Positions 21,798-30,586 of a stretch of DNA of 64,000 bases are shown in pieces. The position numbers were made by a program, and so were the translations under genes. This DNA is from Carallia brachiata. Taxonomy: Eukaryota > Streptophyta > Magnoliopsida > Malpighiales > Rhizophoraceae. The notes beneath the pieces were generated by a model. The model ran no database searches and was not told the origin of the DNA. It was given only the letters and a program-made list of their open reading frames with translations. Numbering within the stretch: the first letter of the stretch is position 1; the number at the start of each line of letters is the position of its first letter. The stretch lies in the NCBI GenBank assembly GCA_021464245.1, contig JADCRB010000106.1, positions 1,822,247 to 1,886,246 on the forward strand. Direction: 5' to 3'.

Positions 21798-23393
21798 ACT
21801 TTTGTTGTTGTTACTATCTCGCATTTTATACTTGTGCTAGCAAAGAGTCTGGTTTTGTTGCTATTACCGCCTCGCCTTTTACACTCGTGCAGGTAAGGAG
21901 TATACTTTGCTATTGCCATCTTGCCTTTTATGCCCGTGTAAGCAAAGAGTATACTTTTGTTGTTGTTGTCATCTCTCCTTTTATGCTCGTACGAGCAAGG
22001 AGTCTGGTTTTGTTGTTGTTGTATTCTCTCCTTTTATACTCAAGCGGGTGTGGAGAATGCTTTGTTGTTGTTGTCTTGCCTTTTATACTCGTGCGGGAGA
22101 GAAGAATGCTTTGCTGTTGGGGTCTTGCCATGGTACTCGTGTGGGCAAGGAGTATGCTTTGTTTTTGCCATCTCGCCGTGATACTCATGCGGACAAGGAG
22201 TACTCTTTGTTTTTGCCACCTTTCCTTTTAAACTCTTGCATAGAAAGAGTTTCCTTTGCTGTTGCCATTGCCATCTTACATTTTATACTCGTACAGGCAG
22301 GGAACCGGCTCGCCTTTTATACTCGCACGAGTAAGGCGTATGCGTTGCTATTGCTTTTGCCTTTTATACTCTTACGAGAAAATAGTATGCTTTGCTGTTG
22401 CCATCCCACCTTTTATACTCGTGTGGCCAAGGCGTATACTTTGTTCTTGTCGTGTCGCCTTTTATACTTATGCGGGTAAAGAGTATGCCTTGTTGTTACT
22501 GTGTCGCCTTTCACACTCGTGCGGGTAGCAAGTATGCTTTTGTTATTGTTGCCTTCTCACTTTTTGTACTCGTACAGACAAGGAGTTTGGTTTTGCTCTT
22601 GCTGTCATCTCGCCTTTCTTACTCGTGCCGGCAAGCAACACACTTTGTTGTTGCTATCTCGCATTTTATATTCATAAGGACAGGGAGTCTAGTTTTGAAC
22701 GTATTGTCGTCTCATCTTTTTACTCATGCAACCAAACAACATGCGTTGTTGTTACTGTCACGCCTTTTATACTCGTAGGACAAAAAGTATACTTTGTTGT
22801 TGTCGTCTCACTTTTTATACCCTTGCGGGCAAGGAGTTTGGTTTTGTTGTTGTTGTCATCTCGTCTTTATACTCGTGCGGGCTAGCGGTATGCTTTGTTA
22901 TTGCTACCGTCTCCACTTTTATACTTGTGCGGGATGCTTTTGTTGTTGTTGTCGTCTCGTCTTTATACTCGTGCAGGCTAGGAGTATGCTTTGTTATTGC
23001 TACCGTCTCCACTTTTATACTCGTGCGGGCATAGAGTATACTTTTGTTGCTGTACTTTTTTCCTTTTATACTCTTGCTAGTAAAGAGTCTACTTTAGCTG
23101 TTTTTGCCATCTTGCCTTTTATCTTCGTGCGAGCAAGGACTTTGGTTTTGTTTATATTCCGTCCCACATTTATACTCAGGCGGGCTAAGAGTATACTTTT
23201 GTTGTTGTGCTTGTCGCCTTTTATACTCTTGCCGGTAAGGACTCTGCATTCGTTGTTTTTGCTGTCTTGCCTTTTAAAATCGTGCGGGCTAGGAGTTTGA
23301 TTTGCTATTGTTACTGTCTCGCCTTTTTTACTCATACAGGCAAGGAGAATACTTTTGTTGTTGTACTTTTCGCCTTTCATACTCTTGTGGAAG
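21798..23393 (-). repeat. Satellite block 2 (~1.6 kb), reverse orientation
   Basis: Same family as blocks 1, 3 and 4 but inverted: the plus strand shows TCTCGCCTTTTATACTCGTG and GTTGTTGTT runs. One edge touches GC-rich rDNA spacer (21797). The other touches the protease of element D at 23393, so on the minus strand the array follows gag and protease in sense orientation, as in element B. A short internal duplication, GCTTTGTTATTGCTACCGTC, occurs at about 22890 and 22989. Confidence 0.92.
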
Positions 23394-23766
23394 AGGGAGT
23401 GAACATCCTAGGAACAAAACATGGATGATCCTCATACATGATCATGAGACCACCCAAGTGAGGCAACAGAGCAACTTTTGCGCTCACAAAGAAATCAACC
23501 CCCAGTATGATATCAAAATCATCTAACGGAACCACAGTGAAGTTAAGCTTACTAGACCAATTGCCCATAGTTACCTCCACTCCCAGTGCCATGCCAAGCA
23601 CCTCTCGGGCTGTTGAGTTGACTGCCTTTATTCGACTCTCGATCTTGGTGACTTTTCGACCCAGTGACTCCACCATCCTCTCAACCACAAAGTTGTGGGT
23701 AGCACCCGTGTCAGACATCGCCATCAACTCCTTACTACTGAGCCTGATATTTACATACATCAAGCT
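23394..23766 (-). pseudogene. Element D: aspartic protease, interrupted by satellite
   Basis: Minus-strand retropepsin-like domain with all key motifs intact: active site SDTGATHNFV (about 23690-23720), the hydrophobic strand LNFTVVPLDD, and DIILGVDFF (about 23495-23520). It is the best-kept protease in the window, open from about 23763 down to the junction. At 23393-23396 the family sequence GEEG-side coding (FTPSS followed by IGGKS in other copies) is replaced by satellite after FTPSS. RT, RNase H and integrase are missing. Confidence 0.9.
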
Positions 23767-24777
23767 GGATTATGGGGCACGTCTAGCTTGCACAGCACTC
23801 ACCAACTGAAGAGGATTGTCATTCGAGGGGCCAACATCATTCGAGGGGCCACTCACCTCAGCAACTATGGCACTTAACTTCTCTCGCTTGGGGCACTCCT
23901 TGGCCCTGTGTGGTCCATTACATATGAAACAACCCGAGTTAGTTTTTCCTTTACCATGTTCTTGGTAGACGGCTTTGCCTTTATCCTTGCTGCCACCGTT
24001 GTAGTTATCCTTCTTGCCTTCCTTCTTCTGCTTCCCATGATGAGAATCAGGAGACTTGTTGATCCGAAAATCAACTAAACCATTAGCCGCAGCCATTGCT
24101 GAAGGAAGGTCCTTCACACCTTGCGTTCTAAGCTCGACTTGAGCCCAGGGCTGTAGGGCAAGCATCAAGGAACTGAATTCCTTCACGTAGTCACGCACCG
24201 TACCACTCTGCTTCAACTTCTTCAAGGATTCCCTCACAACCCATGATGTGTTGCAGGGTAAGAACTGGTCCTTCAACTCCTTCTTTAGACTTTCCCACGT
24301 CTCGATATTAGCCCTGCCCGTACTTGCATCGTCATCCAACTGAGTCCGCCACCACAGCTTAGCATCCTTGGCCAGATACATACTGGTCAGATTGACCTTC
24401 TCGTTGTCTGGCACTCGGGAAGCTTTGAAGTACTGCTCCATATCCCACAGAAAGTTCTTGATCTCTTTGGCATCCCTCACTCCCTCGAAGGCTTTTGGCT
24501 CTAGCACCTTCATCTTGGTCTAACCCTCAACAACACCTCCGCGTGGTTGACAGGCTACAGCCTTCTTGAGGATGGCTATCTCTGCTGCCAACTCCTCAAG
24601 CCGAAAAGCTGTGTTTGAAGAGGCCACCTCCTCTTGTTGCCGTTGCAGATCAATTATGTACTGCTCATGGAGCGCCAACGTTGGGAACACGGTGAAATTT
24701 TCACCCTCTAGAAGTTCACCGAGTACCTCAAAGAGCTTGGCTATGGCGCTCATGTACAGCTTCAAAACCCGAACCAC
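23767..24777 (-). pseudogene. Element D: gag, nearly complete but with a stop
   Basis: Minus-strand gag. The N-terminal coiled part (LHEQYIIDLQRQQEEVASSN) is at about 24520-24777. After a stop near 24520, a long open stretch (about 23770-24513) holds the capsid region (MEQYFKASRVPDNEKVNL) and ESLKKELKDQFLPCNTSW, the basic linker, and an intact CCHC knuckle CFICNGPHRAKECPKREK (about 23905-23945). A deletion after SLMLALQPW removes part of the DEDKLFNFLS segment seen in the other copies. The start is placed by alignment with MAGGSS of element A; here the initiation region is altered. Confidence 0.88.
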
Positions 24778-24813
24778 CTGCTATTGGTCGAACCTTTTTG
24801 CTATGATACTAGT

Positions 24814-25681
24814 TGTCACAGGGCTAATTTTGTCACCCAAAATTTCGCCTTGTGTTGGTACTAAGTCACACTTAGTCTTAGCCAACCGCACACACAACTA
24901 TTTGCACAATACAACTTTGTAAGTAGGCACACAACTCACACACTCAAAAGAGGCACAAGAGCATATACGGGAACCTTTTCCAACCTTTTATTACTTAACT
25001 CATGTAATACAAAGGAACAATCACTTGAACTCTCAACAGTGTTTCACTCTTTCTCTGAGTGATTTCTCTCTTTCACTGAGTACAAATGACAACCCATAGG
25101 GTTTATATATAGTTGACACCCACAGCTATCCAGGGCTTGGAGATAAACATTATCTCCCCACAATTTCTATCATGGTTGATAACCCTCATCTTCTCACGTT
25201 CTCATGCATGACTCGATCCTAATAAGCCTTATCTCCCACGATTGTCCATCACTTGATCTCGATAAGTCTTATCTACCCACGATCCTTTGCCATGCACGAT
25301 CTGATGAGCATTATCCCAATGCTCGGCCACCTGGATAGAGCCACACCTGCACGTCCTCACGTTCCACAGGTCGTAGGAGACTCGGTACCACACAGTGCCA
25401 TGTAGTGCCCCGTAGACTTGGCCAAGACCCAGTCCTGTGTTTTGGGCCTCTTAGCCCAAGCCCACAGCCCATTTGATGGAGCCCATGAACATGCAGCCTA
25501 GTATCCTTTGTCCAACCCAAGTCTTGGTCCACACTGGGACCCGCTTGTAGGCCCATGCCTACGCTGATCCTCTCAGCTTTCACTTTGCTTCAAGGAGTGC
25601 CCAGCCACTCCAAAGTCCCATCCTAGGAATTGGCACAAGGTGCCGCCAACTCTTGCATGCCAAGTGTTCAATGGGCTAACA
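24814..25681 (-). mobile_element. LTR 4 (minus), 868 bp, 5' LTR of element D
   Basis: On the minus strand it begins TGTTAGCCCA and ends GCCCTGTGACA, and it is followed by a decayed primer binding site and gag. A TATA box CTATATATAAAC is at about 25101-25112, and AGTTAAGTAATAAAAGG, a polyadenylation-like zone, is at about 24985. Repeated GATAAG/CTTATC words lie at 25140-25280. The outer TG end abuts 18S at 25682. Confidence 0.92.
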
Positions 25682-26027
25682 GTAGGCCTCTCTCTTACCA
25701 TCGAAAGTTGATAGGGCAGAAATTTGAATGATGCATCGCCGGCTTGTTGGCCACGCGATCCGTCAAGTTATCATGAATCATCAGAGCAACGGATAGAGCA
25801 CACATCGACCTTTTATCTAAAAAATGCATCCCTTCCTAAAGTCGAGGTTTGTTGCACGTATTAGCTCTAGAGTTACTACGATTATCCGAGTAGCAGGTAC
25901 CATCAAACAAACTATAACTGATTTAATGAGCCATTCGCAGTTTCACAGTCTGAATTAATTCATACTTACACATGCATGGCTTAATCTTTTAGACAAGCAT
26001 ATGACTAATGGTAGGATCAACCAGGTA
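25682..26027 (-). rRNA. 18S rRNA 5'-terminal fragment (first ~346 nt)
   Basis: On the minus strand it starts TACCTGGTTGATCCTACCA at 26027 and runs through AGCCATGCATGTGTAAG, GCGAATGGCTCATTAAATC, TAGTTTGTTTGATGGTACC and TCAACTTTCGATGGTAAG. It ends GGCCTAC directly before the LTR TG. Together with the 13962 piece it reconstitutes the 18S gene around a single insertion point. Several CpG sites are lost (CGACGCGGGC to CGATGTGTGC). The final five bases, 25682-25686, are the target duplication CCTAC. Confidence 0.94.
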
Positions 26028-26215
26028 GCATTCCTTAGCGATGCCCGTGACCGTACCCACGACACAAACCCAACCAAATCGTAGGGGGGCCGATGGTGAA
26101 ACGGGCATGGCAGTCGTGCTATAGAGGGACAAAGGCTCTGTTCGAGCAAAGGTGGAGTGGAACGACAGTTCTATTGTCCGAGTAACGTTCTGAATCTGAG
26201 AGCACGGCCGTCGAA
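26028..26215 (-). other. rDNA external transcribed spacer next to the 18S 5' end
   Basis: This sequence lies immediately upstream of the 18S start on the minus strand. It is assigned by position only. I found no convincing plant RNA polymerase I start (TATATAAGGGG-like); the closest word is CTCTATAGC near 26120. No gene is seen. Confidence 0.6.
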
Positions 26216-26548
26216 CCATTTGGGCAGGCTGAGCGCGCTGGGAAGACTTCGCGCGCACGCTGGGAGGACTGCACGCGCCCACGGCAGGCCCGACACGCAG
26301 CTCGCTGGGCACGACTCAAAGCAGGCTGTGCGCGGGCACTTGGACGACCGCTACGCGTGGTCGGCCCAACGCGCAGCTTGCTGGGCCTACGCAGGCGGTG
26401 CGCGCGCACTGGCCCCTTGAAGCGCGCTGCTCCCCCAAGCCCACCGCGCGCACTGCTGGCCATATGAGAAGCCCGCTGCTCCCCCAGCCCGTCGCGCGCA
26501 CTGCTGGCTAGACGAGTAGCCCGCTGTGCGCACGCCCACTGCTCCCCT
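26216..26548 (-). repeat. GC-rich rDNA spacer repeats (minus), truncated by an LTR fragment
   Basis: Units such as CGCGCACGCTGGGAGGACTG and CACGCAGCTCGCTGGGC match, in reverse complement, the GC-rich spacer at 21131-21797. The order spacer, ETS, 18S on the minus strand is that of a normal rDNA unit. It is cut at about 26548 by retrotransposon LTR sequence. Confidence 0.72.
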
Positions 26549-26650
26549 AACCCGTGCCTACGCTAACCCTCTCAGCTTTCACCTTGCTTCAAGGAGTGCC
26601 CAGCCACTCCAAAGTCCCATGCTAGGAGTTGGCGCAAGGTGCCGCCAACT
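26549..26650 (-). mobile_element. Partial LTR (about 100 bp of the TG-side end)
   Basis: The words GTGCCTACGCTAACCCTCTC, CAAGGAGTGCCCAGCCACTC and GGCGCAAGGTGCCGCCAACT are the same as the corresponding LTR part at 27361-27460. It stops about 30 bp short of the LTR terminus and is joined directly to the other end of LTR 5. This gives a truncated LTR-LTR tandem. Confidence 0.8.
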
Positions 26651-27487
26651 CCAAAATTTCGCCTTGTGTTGGCACTAAGTCACACTTAGTCTCAGCCAAC
26701 CGCACACACACAAGGATTGCACAATAGAACTTTATATGTAGGCACACAACTCACACACCCAAAAGGGATATAAGAGCATATACGGGAACCTTTCCCAACC
26801 TTTTATTACTTAACTCAAGTAATACAAAGGAACAATCACCTGAACTCTCAACAGTGTTTCACTCTTTCTCTCTGAGTGATTTCTCTTTCATTGAGTAAAA
26901 TGACAACCCATAGGTTCTATATATAGCTGACACCCCAGCTATCTAGGTCTTGGAGATAAGCATTATCTCCCCACGATCTCTATCGCTGATAACCCTCATC
27001 TTCCCACGATCTCATCCATGACTTGATCCTGATAAGCCTTATCTCCCACGATCATCCATCACTTGATCTCGATAAGCCTTATCTACCCACGATCCTTTGC
27101 CATGCACGATCTGATGAGCATTATCCTGATGCTTGGCCAACGGATAGAGCCACACCGCACATCCCCACGTTCCACACGTCGTAGGAGACTCGGTGCCACG
27201 CAGTGCCATGCTGTGCCATGCAGACTTGGCCAAGACCCAGTCCTGTGTTTTGGGCCTCTTGGCCCAAGCCCATGGCCCATCTGATGGAGCCCACGAACAT
27301 GTAGCCCAGCATCCTTTGTCCAACCCAAGTCTTGGTCCACACTGGGACCGCATGTAGGCCGTGCCTACGCTGACCCTCTCAGCTTTCACCTTGCTTCAAG
27401 GAGTGCCCAGCCACTCCAAAGTCCCATGCTAGGAATTGGCGCAAGGTGCCGCCAACTCCTGCATGCCAAGTGTTCATGGGGCTAACA
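26651..27487 (-). mobile_element. LTR 5 (minus), 3' LTR of element E, missing ~25 bp at its outer end
   Basis: On the minus strand it begins TGTTAGCCCCATGAACAC at 27487, directly after the polypurine tract. It is complete up to GCGAAATTTTGG, lacking about 25 bp including the CA terminus. TATA box CTATATATAG is near 26918-26927. The outer flank is another LTR fragment, so no target duplication can be read. Confidence 0.9.
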
Positions 27488-27501
27488 AACCACCCCCACC
27501 T
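27488..27501 (-). promoter_or_regulatory. Polypurine tract of element E
   Basis: On the minus strand AGGTGGGGGTGGTT ends right before the LTR TG. It is identical to the tract next to LTR 1 (2702-2715). Confidence 0.88.
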
Positions 27502-28126
27502 GTTGAAGCCAACGTCCTTGTTGGTAAGGTTGATAGGTAGTCTTCCACCTGCTTCTCGAACTGCCATAGAGTCACATCTCTTTCCCAGCTCGCCTCACTA
27601 TCTGGGGCATTCTTCCACTTAACCAAGTACTCAACCTGCCTGTTCTTCTTACTTTTCCCTGCGTTCGGTGGTCTAGAATTCTCTCCACTTCACGCTGGAA
27701 CTCAGTTCTGATTGTAGGGGGAGCACGTCGTGTTTGTTTCCTTGGAGGCTCATCGCCCGCTTCCTCGTGGAAGGGCTTCAAGAAACTCACGTGGAAGGTT
27801 GGATGCACCTTCAACCTTTCTGGGAGCTGCAACCTGTATGCAACATTGCCAACTTTCTTCACCACTGTGAAGGGATCGTCATACTTTGGAACTAGCCCAC
27901 GATGCACTATCTTGTTGCTGATCTTCTTCCATATTTGGGGAGTAAGTTTCAAGAACACCTTATCCTCGACTTGGAACTCCACGTCCCTCCTTCCTCTGCC
28001 CGCATACTTTTTCATCCCCCTGGCTGCCTTGTCCAAGCTATCATGGGCCTCCTCTAGCCGCTTTTGTTTAGAACGGGCAAACCGGTGTGCTGCCGGACAT
28101 CTCCCTCCTGAGCTAGTCCTAACCAC
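27502..28126 (-). pseudogene. Element E: integrase C-terminal domain and chromodomain
   Basis: Minus strand, largely open. The stretch RLEEAHDSLDKAARGMKKYA is followed by the integrase C-terminal fold (VEDKVFLKLTPQIWKKI, then HRGLVPKYDDPF, then YRLQLPERLKVHPTFHVSF) and the start of the chromodomain (ERILDHRTQGK). A frameshift just after TQGK moves the remaining chromodomain (LVKWKNAPDSEASWE) into another frame (about 27560-27640). Chromodomains of chromoviruses bind histone marks and guide insertion. This copy is inactivated but shows that the family carries one. Confidence 0.9.
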
Positions 28127-28935
28127 ATCATTAGGAGTAAGGGGCTAATGCCCCATAGCTAGCTCAAAGGGACTCGTACCTGTGGAAGAGGACTTATGAA
28201 GATTGTAGCAAAATTAGGCCGAATCCAACAACTCAAGCCAATTCTGCTAGCTTGCCATCACTTAATGTCGAAGATATTCCTCAAGTAGGCCATTGATCCG
28301 CTCCGTCTGGCCATCAGTTTGAGGATGGTTGGCAGTAGAGAATTTCAATTTTGAACCCATCATGTTGAACAATGACGTCTAGAACTTGCTAGTGAAACGA
28401 GGATCCGTATCGCTCACAATATCTTCAGGCAACCCAAAGTACTTTACTACCTACTTGTAGAAAAGCTCAGCGGCTATCTCTACTTGACATGAAGAGAGGA
28501 TAGGAATAAACACCGCATACTTGGAAAACTGATCTATCACCATTATGACAGATCCCATGCCATCAACCTTTGGGAACCCGCCAATGAAATCCATCAAAAC
28601 CGACACCCATGGGTTCGTAGGAATGGGTAGCAGTTGCAACAAACCCGTGTGTCCTTCTGCCGCTCTGTCTTGTCTTGTTGACAAGTGATGCACATCTTGA
28701 CATATGCTTCGACATCATCTTCCATCTTTGGCTAGTAGTAGTTGCGGGACAGGAAGGCCATCATCCTTTCGATGCCAAGATGACTAGCCCACTGTGAATC
28801 ATGAGACTCCTGCAGTATCTCCTTTCTAAGGCCTACACCACTAGGAACATAGACACGATTACCCTTGGCATGCAATAAATTATTATCGAGCCAGTATCGC
28901 ATTACCACACCCTCTTTGACCTATTGTACCACTTG
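28127..28935 (-). pseudogene. Element E: integrase zinc finger and catalytic core, with stops
   Basis: Minus-strand integrase. The HHCC zinc-binding region is at about 28680-28810, with ESHDSQWASHLGIERMM and VKMCITCQQDKT. The catalytic core has its first Asp in LMDFIGGFPKVDGM (about 28560-28600) and its second in VSDTDPRFTSKF (about 28385-28420). The Glu is in [18 protein letters not shown] (about 28270-28320). Several Trp or Gln codons are stops (after TSKF, after LRH, after MAS), again TGG-to-TAG or CAG-to-TAG type. All three catalytic acidic residues survive in sequence, but the frame does not. Confidence 0.88.
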
Positions 28936-29500
28936 CTAATATGTTGCATCATGTGGGGCCTGTTCCCTGATTTTGTGTAGCAAGTCACTCTGCACTTGAG
29001 TGAGGGCAGCAACCGTCTCTTGCACTTGTCGACGACTTAGGGCATCTGCCACATGATTTTGCCTTCCTGGCTTGTGTTCCCAAGTAAAATCGTACTCTGC
29101 CAAGAACTCCTGCCACTGCGCCTGCCGTGCATAAAGCTTCTTCTGAGTCTGAAAGAATGTGTTAGCCACATTGTCGGTCCGAACCATAAACCGGGTGCCC
29201 AGCAAATACACCCTCCAGATGCGAAGGCAATGCATCACTGCCAGCATCTCTTCCTCATGGGCTAAGTACTCCTGCACCAACACACCTCCAATGGCTTTAT
29301 CTGAGGCATTAGTTAGCACACTGAAAGGCAATTCGAAATCAATCAGCCTCAAGACCGGCTCCGTGGACACTGCTGCCTTCAACTTGTCAAAGGCTTCTTG
29401 GCAATCTGTGGTCCACCTACAGGGTCTATCCTTCTTGAGTAAGTCTGTCAATGGTGCCACCCTTTTGGAGTAACCCTGCACAAATTCCTGTAGTAGTTAG
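28936..29500 (-). pseudogene. Element E: RNase H domain
   Basis: Minus strand, open for about 180 codons. RT connection (CQEAFDKLKAAVSTEPVLRL) leads into RNase H ([51 protein letters not shown] and VADALSRRQ). The first catalytic Asp of the usual TDAS box is Asn (TNAS). A segment of about a dozen residues between LVQE and YLAHEEE (HPIAYES-KLN region) is missing compared with element C. Both changes argue against activity. Confidence 0.9.
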
Positions 29501-30150
29501 ACAAACCAATGAAGGGTCTCAACTTAGACACTTTGGTAGGGGCCTCCCACTTCACTATTGCCTGGACTTTTCTCTCGTCCATTTTAACTTGCCCTCGACT
29601 CACCCTATGCCCAAGGAACATAATCTCTCGCTGGGCAAGCTCGCATTTTTCCTTTTTCACATATAATTGGTGCTCTCTCAACTTAGACAACACCAACCTC
29701 AGGTGGGACAAGTAATCCTCCAAGGACTCACTACACACAACAATATCATCCAGATATACAACCACAAAATGATCAATGAAGTCATGAAACACATCATTCA
29801 TTAAATTACAGAAAGTAGTAGGGGCGTTAGTCAAACCGAATGGCATCACCAAGAATTCGCAGGCCATAGCGAGCAATGCACGTGGTTTTCTCTTCATATC
29901 CTTCTACAATCTTGACTTGCCAATATATAGACCGCATATCTAGCTTGGTGAAATGTGAGGCTCTCGCTATCCTGTCAAACAAGTTTGCTATCAATGGAAT
30001 AGGATACTTGTTCTTTACCGTCACCTTGTTCAGATCCCTGTAATCAACACACATCTGCAGGGAGTCATCGTGGTTCCTCTGAAACAATACCGGGGCACCA
30101 TATGGCGCTTTGGAGGGCTAAATTAGGCCTATATCCAGCAACTCCGTCAA
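29448..30150 (-). pseudogene. Element E: reverse transcriptase, YLDD intact but frameshifted
   Basis: Minus-strand RT in two frames. The fingers and first palm part are at about 29900-30150 ([20 protein letters not shown], then FTKLDMR). After a frame change near 29900 comes the palm with [16 protein letters not shown] and an intact catalytic YLDDIVV (about 29740-29765). The thumb follows with HQLYVKKEKCELAQREIMFL. It has all RT blocks and is the most complete RT in the window. The frameshift and altered residues make it non-functional. Confidence 0.9.
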
Positions 30151-30586
30151 CTACTTCCTCAGTTCTACCAACTCTAACGGACTCATGCGATATGGGGCTT
30201 GTGCTGGTGGTTTGGAACCGGGCACCAAATTGATCTTGTGGTCAGTGGCACGCCTCGGGGGAAGACACTTGAGGAGTTCTGGAGGCATCACGTTAGTGAA
30301 CTTTCCCGACAAATCCACCACACTGTCAGGCACCTTCGCAACAATGCCTTCTTTGATCTCCATCAAAGCTGCAAGGTAGGTGACTTCTCCCTTCTTCAGC
30401 CCATGCTTCACCTGCATAGCTCATGGCATACCACTCGACTTCCCACCAATACTGGAAGAGGGAGTGAACGTTCCAGCAACAAAACATGGATGATCCTCAT
30501 GCATGATCATGAGACCACCCAAGTGATGCAAGAGAGCAACTTTTGCGCTCACAAAAAAATCAACACCTAGTATGATATCAAAATCA
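30151..30586 (-). pseudogene. Element E: protease C-terminal part and linker, cut by satellite
   Basis: Minus strand. The linker has HKINLVPGSKPPAQAPYRMS and VKHGLKKGEVTYLAALMEIK. Upstream is the protease end DFDIILGVDFFVSAKVALLH. The family sequence VVPLDD before FDIILG is replaced by satellite at about 30586, where both sequences share TCAAAATCAT on the plus strand. The active-site half of protease, gag and the 5' LTR are therefore missing. Confidence 0.9.

Noticed and set aside
23394..24777. Intact autonomous retrotransposon gene
   Set aside because: Gag has a stop near 24520 and a deletion, and the element has no RT, RNase H, integrase or second LTR in place.
26028..26215. RNA polymerase I promoter
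   Set aside because: I could not find a convincing TATATAAGGGG-like start. CTCTATAGC near 26120 is too weak to call.
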